Shown: positions 51,990 through 63,828, counted from the first letter of the stretch. The stretch is 64,000 nt of DNA from Ursus arctos (GCF_023065955.2 NC_079873.1:95022128-95086127), one strand, 5' to 3'. Translations and numbers: made by a program. The notes: generated from the letters alone by a model not told the origin.

Positions 51990-54320
51990 AGCAAGACCCA
52001 TCTATATTCTGCCTATAAGAGAGTCACTTCAGACCAAAAGATACATACACAAAACAAAACAAGTCTCAATAAATTTAAGAAGACTGAAATCATATCAAGC
52101 TTCTTTTCTGACCACAGCAGTATGAACTAGAAATCAATTACAAGAAAAACACTGGGAAAAACACACAGATACATGGAGCCTAAACAGACTGCTACTAAAC
52201 AACCAATGGCTTAATCAGAACATACATGGAGACAAATGAACACAAAAACACAATGGTCCAAATTCTTTGGGATGCAACGAAAGCAGTTCTAAGAGGGAAG
52301 TTCATAGTGATACAGGCCTACTTCAAGAAATGAGAAAAATCTCAACCTAATACTACACTTCAGGGAGCTATAAAAAGAAGAACAAAGATCAAATCTAGAG
52401 GAAGGAAGGAAATAATAAAGATTAGAGTGGAGATAAATGAAATAGAGACTAATAAAACAATAGAAAAGAGCAATGAAACCAAGAGGTGGTTCTTTGTAAA
52501 GATAAACAAAATTGATAAACCTTTAGACAGACCTGTCAAGGAAAAAAGAGAGAGGATTTAAATAAAATCAGAAATGAAGAAGGAAAAACAACAACCAAAA
52601 CCACAGAAATACAAATGATTATAAGAGAATATTATGAACAATTATATGCCAACAAATTGGACAACCTAGAAGAAATGGATAAATTCCTAGAAATATCCAA
52701 TCTTTCAAAACTGAATCAGGAAGAAATAGAAAATTTGAACAGACCAATTACTAGTAACGAAATTGACTCTGTAATCAAAAAACTCCCAACAAATGAAAGT
52801 TCAGGACCAGATGGCTTCACAGGTGAATTCTACCAAACATTTAAAGAAGAGCTAATACCTGTTCTTCTCAAACCATTCCAAAAAGTGGAAAAGGAAGGAA
52901 AACTTCTAAATTTATTCTACAAGGCCACTGTTATCCTGATACCAAAACAAGACAAAGACACTACAAAAACAAAAACAAACTACAAGCCAATATCTCTGAT
53001 GAACATAGATGCAAAAATCCTCAATACAATATTAGCAAACCAAATCCAACAATACATTAAAAAAATTATTCACCATGATCAAATAGGATTTATTCCAGGG
53101 ATGCAAGGGTGGTTCAATATTTGCAAATCAATCCATGTGCTATTTCACGTTAACAAGTGTAAGTATAACAGACATATGGTGATCTCAATAGAAGCAGAAA
53201 AAGCATTTGAAAAAATATAACATCCGTTTATGATAAAAACACTCAACAAAGTGGGTTTAGAGGGAACATACCTCAAAATAAACAAAATACCTCAAAATGA
53301 AAAACCCACAGCTAACATTATACTCAATGGTGAAAATATGAAAGTTTTTTCTTTAAGATCAGGAGCAAGACAAGGATATCCACTCTTACCATTTTTATTC
53401 AACATAGTTCTGGAAGTCCTAGCTGCAGCAGTCAGACAAGAAAAGGAAATAAAAGGTAAGGAAGAAGTAAAATTCACTATTTGCAGATGACATGATACTA
53501 TATATAGAAACCTCAGAAGACCCCACCCAAAAACTATTAGAATTGATAAATGAATTCAGTAAAGTTGTAGGATACAAAATTAATATACAGAAATCAGTTG
53601 CATTTCTATATACTAATAATGAAAGAGAAATAAACAATCATATTTACAATTGCACCAAAAAGAAAAAAATACCTAGGAATAAATTTAACCAAGGAGGTGA
53701 AAGACTGTGAAAACTATAAGACATTGATGAAAGAAATTGAAGATGACACAAACAAATGGAAAGATAGTCCATGTTCATGGATTGAACAAATTAATATCAT
53801 CAAAATGTCCATAGTACTTAAAGCAATCAACAGATTCAGTACAATCCCTATCAAAATACCAGTAACATTTTTCTTAGAACTATAGCAAATAATCCTAAAA
53901 TTTGTATGGAACCCCAAAGACTTTGAATAGCCAGAAAAGTCAAAAAAGTCTTAAGAAAGAAGAACAAAGCTGGAGGTATCACAATCCCAGATTTCAAGAT
54001 ATACTACAAAGCTATAGTAATCATAATAGTATAGTACTGGCACAAAAATACACACATAGATCAATAGAACAGGATAGAGCTATCAGAGATAAACCTACAC
54101 CTATGTGGTCACTTAATTTATGACAAAAGAGATAAGAATGTACAGTGGAGAAAAGACCATCTTTTCAATAAACGGTGCTGGGAAAATTGGACAGTTAAAT
54201 GCAAAAGAATAAAACTGGACTACTTTCTTAAGCTATACACAAAAATAAACTCAAAATGGATTGAAGACCTAACTGTGAGACATGAAATCATGAAACTCCT
54301 AAAAGAAAACATGCAGTAAT
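51990..54320 (+). pseudogene. L1 ORF2p (endonuclease/RT), decayed
   Basis: ORF2p nicks DNA and reverse-transcribes L1 RNA. The longest remaining frame (52615-53220) carries the RT start ([16 protein letters not shown]) and [16 protein letters not shown]. It ends at an in-frame TAA at 53218-53220, after which [12 protein letters not shown] continues in the same frame, so one nonsense change. The catalytic FADD box (53480-53491) lies one frame off the upstream frame (53230-53490), so a frameshift precedes it. Further stops occur downstream. Non-functional. Confidence 0.92.
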
Positions 54321-55069
54321 CTTTTGGACATTGGCCTTAGCAACATATTTATGTATATGTCTCTCAGGCAAGGGAAACAAAAGCAAAAATAAACTATTGG
54401 GACTACATCAAAATAAAAAGCTTTTGCACAGCAAAGGAAAACATCAACAAAACAAAAGGGCAACCTACTGAATGGGAGAAGATTTTGGAAATGATGTATC
54501 CAATAAGGGGTTAACATCTAAAATATGTAAAGAACTTATGTAACTCAACACTAAAAAACCCCAAACAATCTGATTTAAAAATGGGCAGAGGACCTGAATA
54601 GACATTTTTCTAAAGAAGACATCCATATGGCCAACAGACACATGAAAAGATGTTCAATATCACTAATCATCAGAAAAATGTAAATCAAAACCACAATGAG
54701 ATACCACCTTACACCTGTCAGAATGGCTAAAATCAACAACACAAGAAATAACAAGCGTTGGTGGAGATGTGGAGAAAAAGGAACACATGTGCACTGTTGG
54801 TGGGAATGCAAATGGGTACAGCCACTGTAGAAAACATAAAAAATATAAATATCATATGATCCAGTAATTCTACTATTGGGTATTTACCCAAAGAAGATGA
54901 AAACACTAATACAAAATGATATATACACCTCTGTGTTTATTGCAGCATTATTTCCAATACCCAAGATATGGAAGTAATCACAGTGTCCACTGATAGAAGA
55001 ATGGATAAAGAAGATGTGGTATACATATACAATGGAATATTACACACCCATAAAAAAGAATGAGCTCTT

Positions 55070-55276
55070 GGGGCACCTGGGTGGTTAAGCATCCAGCTCT
55101 TGCTTTTGGCTCAGGTCATGATCTCAGTGTCATGAGATTGAGCCCTGTGTCAGGCTCCATGCTCAGTGGGGATTCTGCTTGAAAGTCACTTCTCCCTCTC
55201 CCTCTGCTGCTCCCCATGCTCACTAGCTCATATACTCACTCTCTCTCTCAAAATAAATAAATAAATCTTAAAAAAA
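55070..55276 (+). mobile_element. SINEC inside L1, sense
   Basis: 'GGGGCACCTGGGTGGTTAAG' head lacking part of the tRNA-like start, and 'AATAAATAAATAAATCTTAA' tail. AAAAAGAATGAGCTCTT (55053-55069) and AAAAAGAATGAGATCTT (55277-55293) flank it. Confidence 0.96.
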
Positions 55277-55428
55277 AAAAAGAATGAGATCTTATCATTT
55301 GCAAAAACGTGGATGGACCTAGTGGATATTATGCTAAGTGAAATAAATCAGACAGAGAAAGACAAATACCATATGATTTCACTTACATACGGAATCTAAA
55401 AGACAAAACAAATGACAAAATCAGACTT

Positions 55429-55626
55429 TTTTTTTTTAAAGATTTTATTTATTTATTTGACAGAGATAGAGACAGCCAGCGAGAGAGGGAACACAAGCAG
55501 GGGGAGTGGGAGAGGAAGAAGCAGGCTCATAGCAGAGGAGCCTGATGTGGGGCTCGATCCCAGAATGCCGGGATCACACCCTGAGCCGAAGGCAGACGCT
55601 TAACCGCTGTGCCACCCAGGTGCCCC
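55429..55626 (-). mobile_element. SINEC, young subtype, inside L1, antisense
   Basis: 'GAGATAGAGACAGCCAGCGA', 'GCTCATAGCAGAGGAGCCTG' and 'GTGCCACCCAGGTGCCCC'. Exact duplication AAAATCAGACTT at 55417-55428 and 55627-55638. Confidence 0.97.
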
Positions 55627-55929
55627 AAAATCAGACTTAACTACAGAGAGCAGGTGATTGCCAGAGGGGAGCTGGGTGGGGCAATGGGCAAAATAAGTAA
55701 AGGGGATTAAGAGGTACAGACTTCAAGTTATAAAATAAATAAGTCACAAGGATATAAAGTACAGCATAGGGACTATAGTCAATAATATTGTAATAATATT
55801 GTATGGTGACAGATGGGTGACCATACTTATCATGGTGAGCATTGAGTAAGGTATATAATTGTCAAATCACTCTGTTGTATACCTGAAACTAATATGACAT
55901 TGTATGTACTTAAGTAATAAAAAAATGAA

Positions 55930-56440
55930 GGAATCATGACAAACTTCCCATGATAAATTAAATAGCTCATGGGAGTGTAATGTACAGCATGGTGACTATA
56001 GTTAATACCGTATCGCATACTTGAAAGTTGCTAAGAGAGTAGATCTTTTTTAAAAGCCCTTATCACAGGGCACCTGGGTGGCTCAGTCAGTTAAGCATCC
56101 AACTCTTAATTTTGGCTCAGGTCATGATCTTGGGGTCCTAGGATTGAGCCCTGCATCAGTCTCCACCCTCAGCATGGAGTCTGCTTGTCCCTCTTCCTCT
56201 ACTCTTCCCTCTGCTTGTGTGCACACGTGCGCTCACTCTCAAATAAATAAATAAATAAATAATTTTAAAAAGTCCTTATCATAAGAAAAAAAAATTTTTT
56301 TAAACTGTGTTGTGGTGACAGATGCTAACTAGACTCATTGTGGTAATCATTTTGAAATATATACAAATATCAAATCATTATGTTGTACACCTAAAACTAA
56401 TAAAATGTTATACATCAGTTATTCTATTATAAAAAAATGA
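55930..56440 (+). mobile_element. Second L1 3' end, sense, split by SINE
   Basis: 'TACAGCATGGTGACTATAGT' at 55981 repeats the L1 3'-UTR motif 'CAGCATAGGGACTATAGTCA' seen at 55762. After the SINE, 'TTATGTTGTACACCTAAAAC' repeats 'CTGTTGTATACCTGAAACTA'. So two L1 3' ends lie in the same direction. Confidence 0.85.
56068..56268 (+). mobile_element. SINEC inside L1, sense
   Basis: 'GGGCACCTGGGTGGCTCAGT' head and (AAAT)n tail. AAGCCCTTATCACA (56054-56067) and AAGTCCTTATCATA (56270-56283) flank it. Confidence 0.95.
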
Positions 56441-56567
56441 CAGAGTCATGAAGCTGATGGGACCTACAGATATCCTCTGACATAGCCTCTGCATTCAGGC
56501 AGGTAAATATTTAGCCTACTCAAATAAGTAGTTCTCTTATATCTTCTTTCAAGACTATTTTGATCAT

Positions 56568-56759
56568 GGGGCGCCTGGGTGGCTCAGTTGGTTAAGGGTC
56601 TACCTTTGGCTCAGGTCATTTTCCTAGGGTCCTTGGAATCCAGCCCCGCTCGGGCTCTCTGCTCGGTGGGGAGTCTGCTTCTCCCTCTCCCTCTGCCTGC
56701 CACTCTGCCTGCTTGTGCTCTCTCTCTGTCAAATGAATAAATAAAATCTTAAAAAAAAG
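56568..56759 (+). mobile_element. SINEC, sense
   Basis: 'GGGGCGCCTGGGTGGCTCAG' head and 'AATAAATAAAATCTTAAAAA' tail. AGACTATTTTGATCAT (56552-56567) and AAACTATATTGATCAT (56761-56776) flank it. Confidence 0.95.
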
Positions 56760-56776
56760 AAAACTATATTGATCAT

Positions 56777-57140
56777 TTAGTCGTGTTTCCTCTCTACAGT
56801 CAAGATTGTCTTCTTCATGTCCAACCATGAGTTTTCTTACAAGAAGAGTATTAATGGTGGCCTTTTCTTTTATTTTCATAGATAAAGGCATATATGCGTG
56901 TATTTTATGCCTTGACATTAAACTTTGAAATTGCTCTGAGCTACTCATGCACTATGAGCTGTAGACACCTCAGCAATCTCTCAGGTTTCTATTCTTTTGA
57001 TTCCTGATCAACATCTTTTACTTCTATTTCCAGTCCTGTTCCTGCCCTTTGAACTTTTGAGGCATGTTTCAGACGTGTATAAATCTTCAGACCAAAGATT
57101 TGGTCCCTTGTTATAGCTTCTGGACTTGTATGGTATAGGT
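56777..57140. other. Stretch with no recognised feature
   Basis: No repeat or gene recognised. Confidence 0.4.
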
Positions 57141-57149
57141 AAGATCATG

Positions 57150-57410
57150 AACATCATCATCAACATTTACTGAGTGTTTATGTGTCAGGCACTGTTCCAG
57201 GACCTTTATGTTTATTATCCCATTTACTCCTCACAAAAGCCATATCCTGTAGGTTCTGCTGTTATCCCATTTTATAGAAGGGGAAGTGGAGATTTGGAGA
57301 GGCCTTGGAGCTTGCTCAATTTTACACAGCCAGTAAGGGCTAGAACCAGAATTTGAACTTAGGTCTGATGCTTGAGTCTTTGCTTTTGGCCATTACGCTT
57401 TACTGTCTCT
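57150..57410 (-). mobile_element. MIR element, antisense, nearly full length
   Basis: 'CATTTACTGAGTGTTTATGT', 'CATTTACTCCTCACAAAAGC', 'TTTACACAGCCAGTAAGGGC' and 'CCAGAATTTGAACTTAGGTC' in inverted MIR order. Confidence 0.94.
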
Positions 57411-57419
57411 CTAGAGAGC

Positions 57420-57900
57420 CTTGGCTAGAAGGTATAACTTATTTTATTCCAAAGGTAGAGACACACAGGAGACAGTATTAAATATGTCCTTCTATTTACC
57501 AAATTGGGAAAAAGGTGATCCAGAAGTTTTTTGTGAGGTTACATACATTGTCAGATGTTCTTTTGATCTCTTTTTGGAATCAAGTTTCATTGGGCCTGGG
57601 TGACCAGGATTTTTGACCAAAAGCTCCACAAGACCCTACGTAATTTGCAATCATATATGAAAAACAGAATATGATGGTGCTTAGGCATGGTAACCTAGCT
57701 AAATATGGTTCACGTGAAGTGTCCCAGTTGTCTCCTAAAGGAATTTTTAAGGTATGTCTGATAACTTTTCATAGATATGGCTCCCTTTACTTTTGTGTTA
57801 AGACAGGGGTTGTCTCATTGTTTGCAATTTGTCTAAATTCTTAAATTTTTTTCTCTTCTGACTTTATATTAGTAAAGGTACTACTTTGCATTCCCTGCAA
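57420..57900. other. Stretch with no recognised feature
   Basis: No repeat or gene recognised. The 60-codon plus frame at 57421 has no domain. Confidence 0.4.
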
Positions 57901-58171
57901 GATTCTCGAATCCACAAACTGAAAAGCACTTTGCGATCAACATTCACAAAAATAAGCCATATGCTGGGCCATAAAAACACATCTTAACAAATTAAAGTAA
58001 TTAAATTACATAAAATATATTATTTGATTATAATGAAATTAAACTACAAATCAATAACAGAAAGATTGATTAGCAGGAAAATCTCCAGTCACTCAGAAAG
58101 TCAATAACATATTCCTAAATAGTTCATAGGTCAAAGAGGAAATACCAGGAAAATTTAGAAAATATTTTGAG

Positions 58172-58366
58172 GGACACCTGGGTGGCTCCATCGGTCAAGC
58201 GTCTGCCTTTGGCTCGGGTCGTGATCCTGGGATCCTGGGATCAAGTTCTGCGTTGGGCTCCTTGCTCAGCGGGGAGTCTGCTTCTCCCTCTGCCTGCTGC
58301 TCCCGCTGCTTGTGCACCTCTCTCTCTGTCTCTCTGACAAATAAATAAATTAAATAAATCTTAAAA
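58172..58366 (+). mobile_element. SINEC inside L1, sense
   Basis: 'GGGACACCTGGGTGGCTCCA' head, 'AGCGGGGAGTCTGCTTCTCC' and A-rich tail. AAAATATTTTGA and AAAATATATTTTAAA-type flanks suggest the target duplication. Confidence 0.93.
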
Positions 58367-58799
58367 AAATATATTTTAAACTGAATGAAAATGAAAATAC
58401 AAATAAAATATGTGGCAAGTATCTAAAGCAGTGCTTAGGTGGAAATTTAGAACGCTAAATGCTTAAAATAGAAAAGAGAAAATAAATCAATAATCTAAGC
58501 TTCCGCCCTAAGAAAGTTGAAGAGCAAATTAAACCCAAAGAAAGCAAAGAATAAGGTGCACAAATTGATAAAATTGAAAACAGAAAATCAATAGAAAAAA
58601 ACCAATAAAACCAAAAGCTCTTTCTTTTAAGATTCATAAAATTGATTAACCTCTATCATGACTGACAAAGAAAAGGAGAGAAGCACAAATGACCAACATC
58701 AGGAACAAAAGAGGGGATATCACTACAAACGCCACAGACAATAAAAGGACAAAAAGGGCATACTATGAATAATTCCGTATACATAAATTCAACCATTTA

Positions 58800-58910
58800 T
58801 TTTTTCCAAGATTTTATTTTTAAGAAATCTCTATAACCAACGCCGGGCTAGAACTTACAACCCTGAGATCAAGAGTTGCATGCTCTACTGGCTGAGGCAG
58901 AAAGGCTCCT
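58800..58910 (-). mobile_element. Short-form SINEC inside L1, antisense
   Basis: 'AAGAAATCTCTATAACCAAC' and 'GCTGAGGCAGAAAGGCTCC', a diverged inverted head. CATAAATTCAACCATTTA (58782-58799) and CATAAATTCAACAATTTA (58911-58928) flank it. Confidence 0.92.
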
Positions 58911-59145
58911 CATAAATTCAACAATTTAGATAGTATGACCTAATTCCTAAAAACCACAAACTACCTAAGTCACCCAAGAAAAAATAGCCTGAATAGTTCT
59001 ATGACTATTAAATTGAATCTGTAGTTAAAACTCTTTTGAAAAATAAACCCCAGGATTTGGATGCTTTCACTGGAGGATTCTACCAACCATTTAACAAAGA
59101 AATGACACAAATTCTATGCAATCTCTTCCAGAAAATAGAAGAGGG

Positions 59146-59341
59146 GGGCGCCTGGGTGGTGCAATCGTTAAGCATCTGTGTTCGGCTCAGGGCGTGATCC
59201 CGGCGTTATGGGATCGAGCCCCACATCAGGCTCCTCTGCTATGAGCCTGCTTCTTCCTCTCCCACTCCCCCTGCTTGTGTTCCCTCTCTCGCTGGCTGTC
59301 TCTGTCAAATAAATAAATAAAATCTTAAAAAAAAAAAAAAA
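59146..59341 (+). mobile_element. SINEC, young subtype, inside L1, sense
   Basis: 'GGCGCCTGGGTGGTGCAATC' head, 'GTTATGGGATCGAGCCCC' and 'GTCAAATAAATAAATAAAAT' tail. Exact 16-bp duplication AGAAAATAGAAGAGGG at 59130-59145 and 59342-59357. The sense counterpart of the young antisense copies. Confidence 0.97.
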
Positions 59342-60457
59342 AGAAAATAGAAGAGGGAACACTTTCCATGTGTTCTGAGACCAATATTATCCTCGTGTCA
59401 ATCCATATATAGATAGTATAAAAAAAGAATACTACAGACATTATAATATTATCCATGAACATAGATGCAAAAATCCTCAACAAAATATTAGTACATTTAA
59501 TCCAGCAGTGTAAAAATAATACAGCATGACCAAGTGGGGTTATTCCAGGAATGCAAGACTGATTTAATATTCAAAAATCAAATCAATTTAATCTATATCA
59601 ACAGTCAAAAGGAGAGACTCCACATCAGCTTATCAATTGATTCTTTTTTTTTTTAAACATCCAGCATCCATTCATGATAAAAATTCTCAGTGTACTAGGG
59701 ATAGAGGGAACTTCCTCAATCTGATGAAAGGTGTCTATAACAAAAACCTTCAGCTAACATCACACTTCATGGTAAAAGATCAAATGCTTTCCCTTTAAGA
59801 TTGGGAACAAAGCATGGATTTCCACTCTCACCACTCCTATTCACCCATGTACTGTACTGGAAGTCCTAGCCAGCACAATAAGGAAAGAAAAAGATTTAAA
59901 AGGCATTCAGATTAAAAAGGAGGCAATAAAATTATCCCTACTTAAAACATGATTTTCTATGTAGAAAAGCCCAGCAAATCTACAGTAAAACTCCTGGGAC
60001 TAGTAAGAGACTTTAGCAAGGTCACACGATACAGGACACATAAAAATCAATTGTGTCTGTATATACTAACATTGATAATTAGAAACCAAAATTTTAAAAA
60101 TATACCATTCACAATACCTCTAAAAACGAAATAATTATGTATAAGTCTAAAAACACACATTGATCTATATTCTGAAATCTACAAACTGCCAATTAAAGAA
60201 ATCAAAGACCTAAATAAATCGAGAGCTATACCATGATCATATATTGGAAGACTAAACATAGTAAAATTGACAATTTTACCCAAACCAGTGTATAGATTTA
60301 ATGCATTTCCAATCAGAATTCTAGAGGTATGTTTGTATATGTAGACAAGCTGATTCTAAATTTTACATAGAAAGCAAAGGAAATAGAACAGCCAAATAAT
60401 TTTGAAAATAAAGAATAAAGTTGGATAAATTACACTACCCAATTTTAAGACTTACTG

Positions 60458-60945
60458 CAGGCATACCTTGGAGATGTGAGTTTGCTTCCAGACCATTGCA
60501 ATGAAGTGATATCACAATAAAGTGAATCAGATGAATTTTTTGGTTTCCCAGTGCATATAAAAGTTATGTTTACACGATACTGTAGTCAGTTTAGTGTGCA
60601 ATAGTGTTATGTCTAAATAAACAATGTACATACTTTAATTAAAAAATACTGCTAAAAATTTCTAACCATCATCTGAGTTGTCAGCGAGTTCCTAATTTGT
60701 TTATTAAACACAAGTCACTGCTCACAGATCACCATAACAAATAGAATAATAACTAAAACGTTTGAAGTATTGTGAGAATTAACCAACATGTGACACAGAG
60801 ACATGAAGGGAGCAAATGCTAGTGGAAAAACGGTGCCGATAGACTTGCTTGATGCGCGGTTGCCACAAATCTTCAATGTGTAAAAAAAAAAAAAATGCTC
60901 TGTGAAACGCCACGAAGCAAAGTACAATAAAACGAGGTATGCCTG
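60458..60945 (-). mobile_element. Internally deleted Tigger1 (MITE-like)
   Basis: Ends CAGGCATACCTTGGAG (60458) and CGAGGTATGCCTG (ending 60945) are good inverted terminal repeats. The left about 220 bp equals the Tigger1 3' end and the right about 240 bp its 5' end; the transposase is missing. Inserted at a TA in the L1 ORF2 ('GACTTACT'). Non-autonomous; would have moved with enzyme from full-length copies. Confidence 0.92.
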
Positions 60946-60954
60946 TATAAGGCG

Positions 60955-62060
60955 GTTCTCAGGAATTTAATTATGATGTGTCTGGGCATGGATTTCCTTG
61001 GACTTACCTTGTTTGTGTTTTACTGAGCTGCTCGAATCTGTAGGTTTATATCTTTTGCCAATTTTGGAAATTTTCATTCATTATTTCTTTAGATGTCTGT
61101 TCTGCACCATCCTGTACTATTGAGTCCATCTAGTGAGCTTTAAAAACCTGTTTTCCTTTTGTTTTTTTCAGTTCCAAAATTTCTATTGTATTTTTCTATT
61201 TTCTATTTTTTTTTTTTTGAGTTGCTGTGTAGTTCTATTCATTTCAAAATTTGCCTTTTTTCATGCAGGAGATTTTCCTAGTTCTTCATATGCTGAGTAA
61301 TTTTGAATTCTATCATGCAAACTTTAAATATTATGAGTGTCTGGGTCTTGTTGAAATCCATGGAGAATGTTGATATTTTTGTTGTAGCAGACCGTCTACT
61401 CAGTTGGGTTGGGGGTTGCAAGTTTTCACCAGACATCTGTGGATTTTGCTTTCAGGGTTAGCTCCATCTTCAAAGACTTTACAGTGTTATTTGTATCTAT
61501 CCTGCCCAGTGGCCAGCATGAAATTGGGCAGTGGTCTACTCTGGAGTTCCTCTTTGGGTCTGATCCACATATGCACAGCTTAGTAGTGAGCCCAGGAATT
61601 TATAAACAACAAGTTTCAGGGCCAGGCCACTTTGCCAGGCTCCTTCTTTTCTCCCATATTCCCTGTACTTTCTGTTTTTTTGAGGCTTCCTTTTTGGTCC
61701 TTTGGCCAGTAAATTGGCCTTCATTAGTTCATTCTGCTGTGTGTTTCCTGCAGCTGTGGGGCCAAGTGATAGGAGGACAGAGAGAGGAGTAACAGTGGCG
61801 TTTTCTCCAGTCTCTTGGGACCACTGCTCCTCTGACCTTCCCTCAGTGTTTAGCCGCCCTTGGGTCCCCACTGTTGCTGCTACTGCTGCCTTCCTTATGG
61901 AATTGCCTGGGGTCTTGGGTATGAGAGAACAAAGGCAAGACAAAACAAAAGAATAGAAAAGAGAAAAGAAAAAAGAATAAAGAGAGAAGAGAAAAAATGG
62001 GACTTATTCCATTTTCTCTGGGTGTTAGGATACTACTTTCCCATGCCTTGAACCTGAACG
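60955..62060 (-). mobile_element. Probable old L1 5'-region, antisense
   Basis: 'AATTATGATGTGTCTGGGCA', 'GAATCTGTAGGTTTATATCT', 'AATATTATGAGTGTCTGGGT' and 'CCATCTTCAAAGACTTTACA' resemble the inverted 5' region of ancient L1M elements. Assignment from memory. Open frames here (for example + 61409-61792) are not genes. Confidence 0.5.
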
Positions 62061-62064
62061 AGAG

Positions 62065-62540
62065 GGCTTCTCCTAGCTGAGAGCCTCTAGTTGGGATCTT
62101 TGTTGAAAGCAGCTTTATACATCTGTGTTGAGATTAGAATTAAAAGGGTACTATATTCTCAACAGAGTGTGTATTGGCTAGGGCTAGTAGCTGAGGTAGG
62201 AGAAATGAGAAAGTACTAGAGTAAGGCAGGTGTGCCACCAGCACCCCCTCCAATTTAACTCTGCTCACAAGCAGTTTCTCATTCGGACAAGTAATGGCTC
62301 CAGCTGTGTGTCTGCTAGAGGGTTCAAGGGCCACAGGCTAATGGATGTTGGTATGTGTTTATTGAAAGAGGTGGCTAGTATTCATCTGAGTTGATGGCAA
62401 ATGAATGTTTATTTTTATTTTCTTTCTTGCATATGAACTGTCAGACATAATGAGATTCAGAAATAACAGGCTTATAAATATGAGTAGGGGTGAATGTCCC
62501 TTCTCTCTCAACTGAAAAATTTCATTTTGTAATTATCAAC
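62065..62540. other. Stretch with no recognised feature
   Basis: No repeat or gene recognised. Confidence 0.4.
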
Positions 62541-62549
62541 TTTCATTGC

Positions 62550-62790
62550 AGAAACAGTGTTGTTATTGGCTTTCCCTCCCTTCTATTTAAGGGAATACAG
62601 AGTATGGGGTAGAGCTAACTTAATTACTTTAAGGTTAATTAATTGCCTCCAGACTTGGGTGCCTTTCACCTCCCTCCCCCCAAGTCATCTCAGCAACCCC
62701 CTGTGTGGCTCACAGAGTGGCCAAAGGCACCAGAAGCCCCCATGCTGAGATGAACCTTTTAGCTGATTTAAAAGCTTGATATGGACATGG
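62550..62790. promoter_or_regulatory. Candidate regulatory block, TAATTA cluster
   Basis: 'AACTTAATTACTTTAAGG' and 'TTAATTAATTGCC' (62617-62647) give adjoining homeodomain-type sites in repeat-free sequence. Regulatory role is inference. Confidence 0.25.
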
Positions 62791-62859
62791 AAGGCCACGG
62801 TCATCTATACTTCCAGCCTACGTGTTGCCTGAATATAGAATTCTAGAGTCATTTGTCCA

Positions 62860-63040
62860 AGCTGAAAGGGCTCAGGGGACTCCTCACATCCATGGAGAAA
62901 CTTAGATGGAGGTCCAATCTCTTCATTATACAAATGGAGGAATTGGCCTGTTGAAGATAATATGAAAATCAGTGGCAGCTCTGAGCATAGAACACTTTTT
63001 TCTGACTTCTCTCTGTCCTTTGCTCTTTCTACTACACTTT
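62860..63040 (-). mobile_element. Possible MIR, antisense
   Basis: 'CTCTTCATTATACAAATGGA' with 'TCAGTGGCAGCTCTGAGCAT' resemble an inverted MIR. Diverged. Confidence 0.45.
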
Positions 63041-63249
63041 CCAAAGATTTTTTAGGGGAAACTGAGTGCTATAAGAGTGTGTGACCCCTGGAATGACGGG
63101 TAATAAGTTAGTAACAAGAGCAGAGAGTAGCTTAGGCTTCTCAGAGTAGCCAACTTCGGACTTCACAACATTGAGGAGAGTCTCATCATTCTTGATGAGA
63201 AAGATAAGAGAGGATATCAAGCTCTAATAATTCTCATGACCCCTGGGTA

Positions 63250-63365
63250 AGATAGGAAATTGTTGTTCCCACTTAACTAAGGAGGAAACTGAGGCTCAGT
63301 TGTACTGAAGTCCAAGTCACAGAGGAAAATTCAAAGTCTGAATTAGGACTTAAAATTTCTTGACT
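63250..63365 (-). mobile_element. MIR fragment, antisense
   Basis: 'AAGGAGGAAACTGAGGCTCA' and 'GAAGTCCAAGTCACAGAGGA' are inverted MIR core sequence. Confidence 0.75.
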
Positions 63366-63619
63366 CTTCTTGTGTTTCATTCATGGATCCATTTCTGATT
63401 CTTGTGGTAAAGTTGGGTTTTATTAAAAGAACCAGATACCATAGCTGGTCATAAGCAGGGTATAAGAATAGTTTTATAGAACCTTCTATATAGAATATTA
63501 TTCCTAATTTGCTTAATAAACACTAGTCCAATGATCTTTATGAGCTTTTTTACTGACCTTTTAAATAATTTATTGGATCTATGTATAGACAAAACTAAAG
63601 AGTATGATTGGAGTGAGCC

Positions 63620-63720
63620 TGCCTAGTATTGTTGAAAGAGCATTGAAGGATTGTGATCCTAAGTGAATCAGTTAATCTCTGGATCTTAGGCTTCCCTCTG
63701 CATGATTTGGGATCTTTCAG
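63620..63720 (+). mobile_element. MIR 5' fragment
   Basis: 'GTATTGTTGAAAGAGCATTG' and 'CAGTTAATCTCTGGATCTTA' resemble a diverged MIR 5' half. Confidence 0.5.
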
Positions 63721-63826
63721 GTTTAGCGTATAGCTGAAATTTTGTGCTTTTGTGATTTGTGCTGCCTTGGTATTTTCTTCTAAACTTTTAATTCTCCCTT
63801 GCTGCATCATACTTCCCTTACATTAA

Positions 63827-63828
<2 letters not shown>

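Larger units (their letters stand above)
51965..55925 (+). mobile_element. L1 retrotransposon, 5'-truncated, sense
   Basis: Covers L1 from the late endonuclease part of ORF2 (51965) through reverse transcriptase and the C-terminal region to the 3' UTR, ending near 'GTACTTAAGTAATAAAAAAA'. About 3.55 kb after removing SINEs at 55070-55276 and 55429-55626. An early gap joins endonuclease segments near 52040. Mammalian L1MA-like age, judged by divergence only. Confidence 0.92.
57905..60457 (+). mobile_element. Old L1 ORF2 region, sense
   Basis: Diverged L1: 'GCTGGGCCATAAAAACACAT' (endonuclease end), 'GGATGCTTTCACTGGAGGAT' (RT start), 'CAGGAATGCAAGACTGATTT' and 'CCTAGCCAGCACAATAAGGA' (RT), ending at 'AATTTTAAGACTTACT' where a Tigger1 begins. 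More decayed than the L1 at 52 kb. Contains three SINEs. Confidence 0.9.

Noticed and set aside
61409..61943. 127-codon plus and 135-codon minus overlapping frames
   Set aside because: They overlap on opposite strands within probable L1 5'-region sequence and show no domain.
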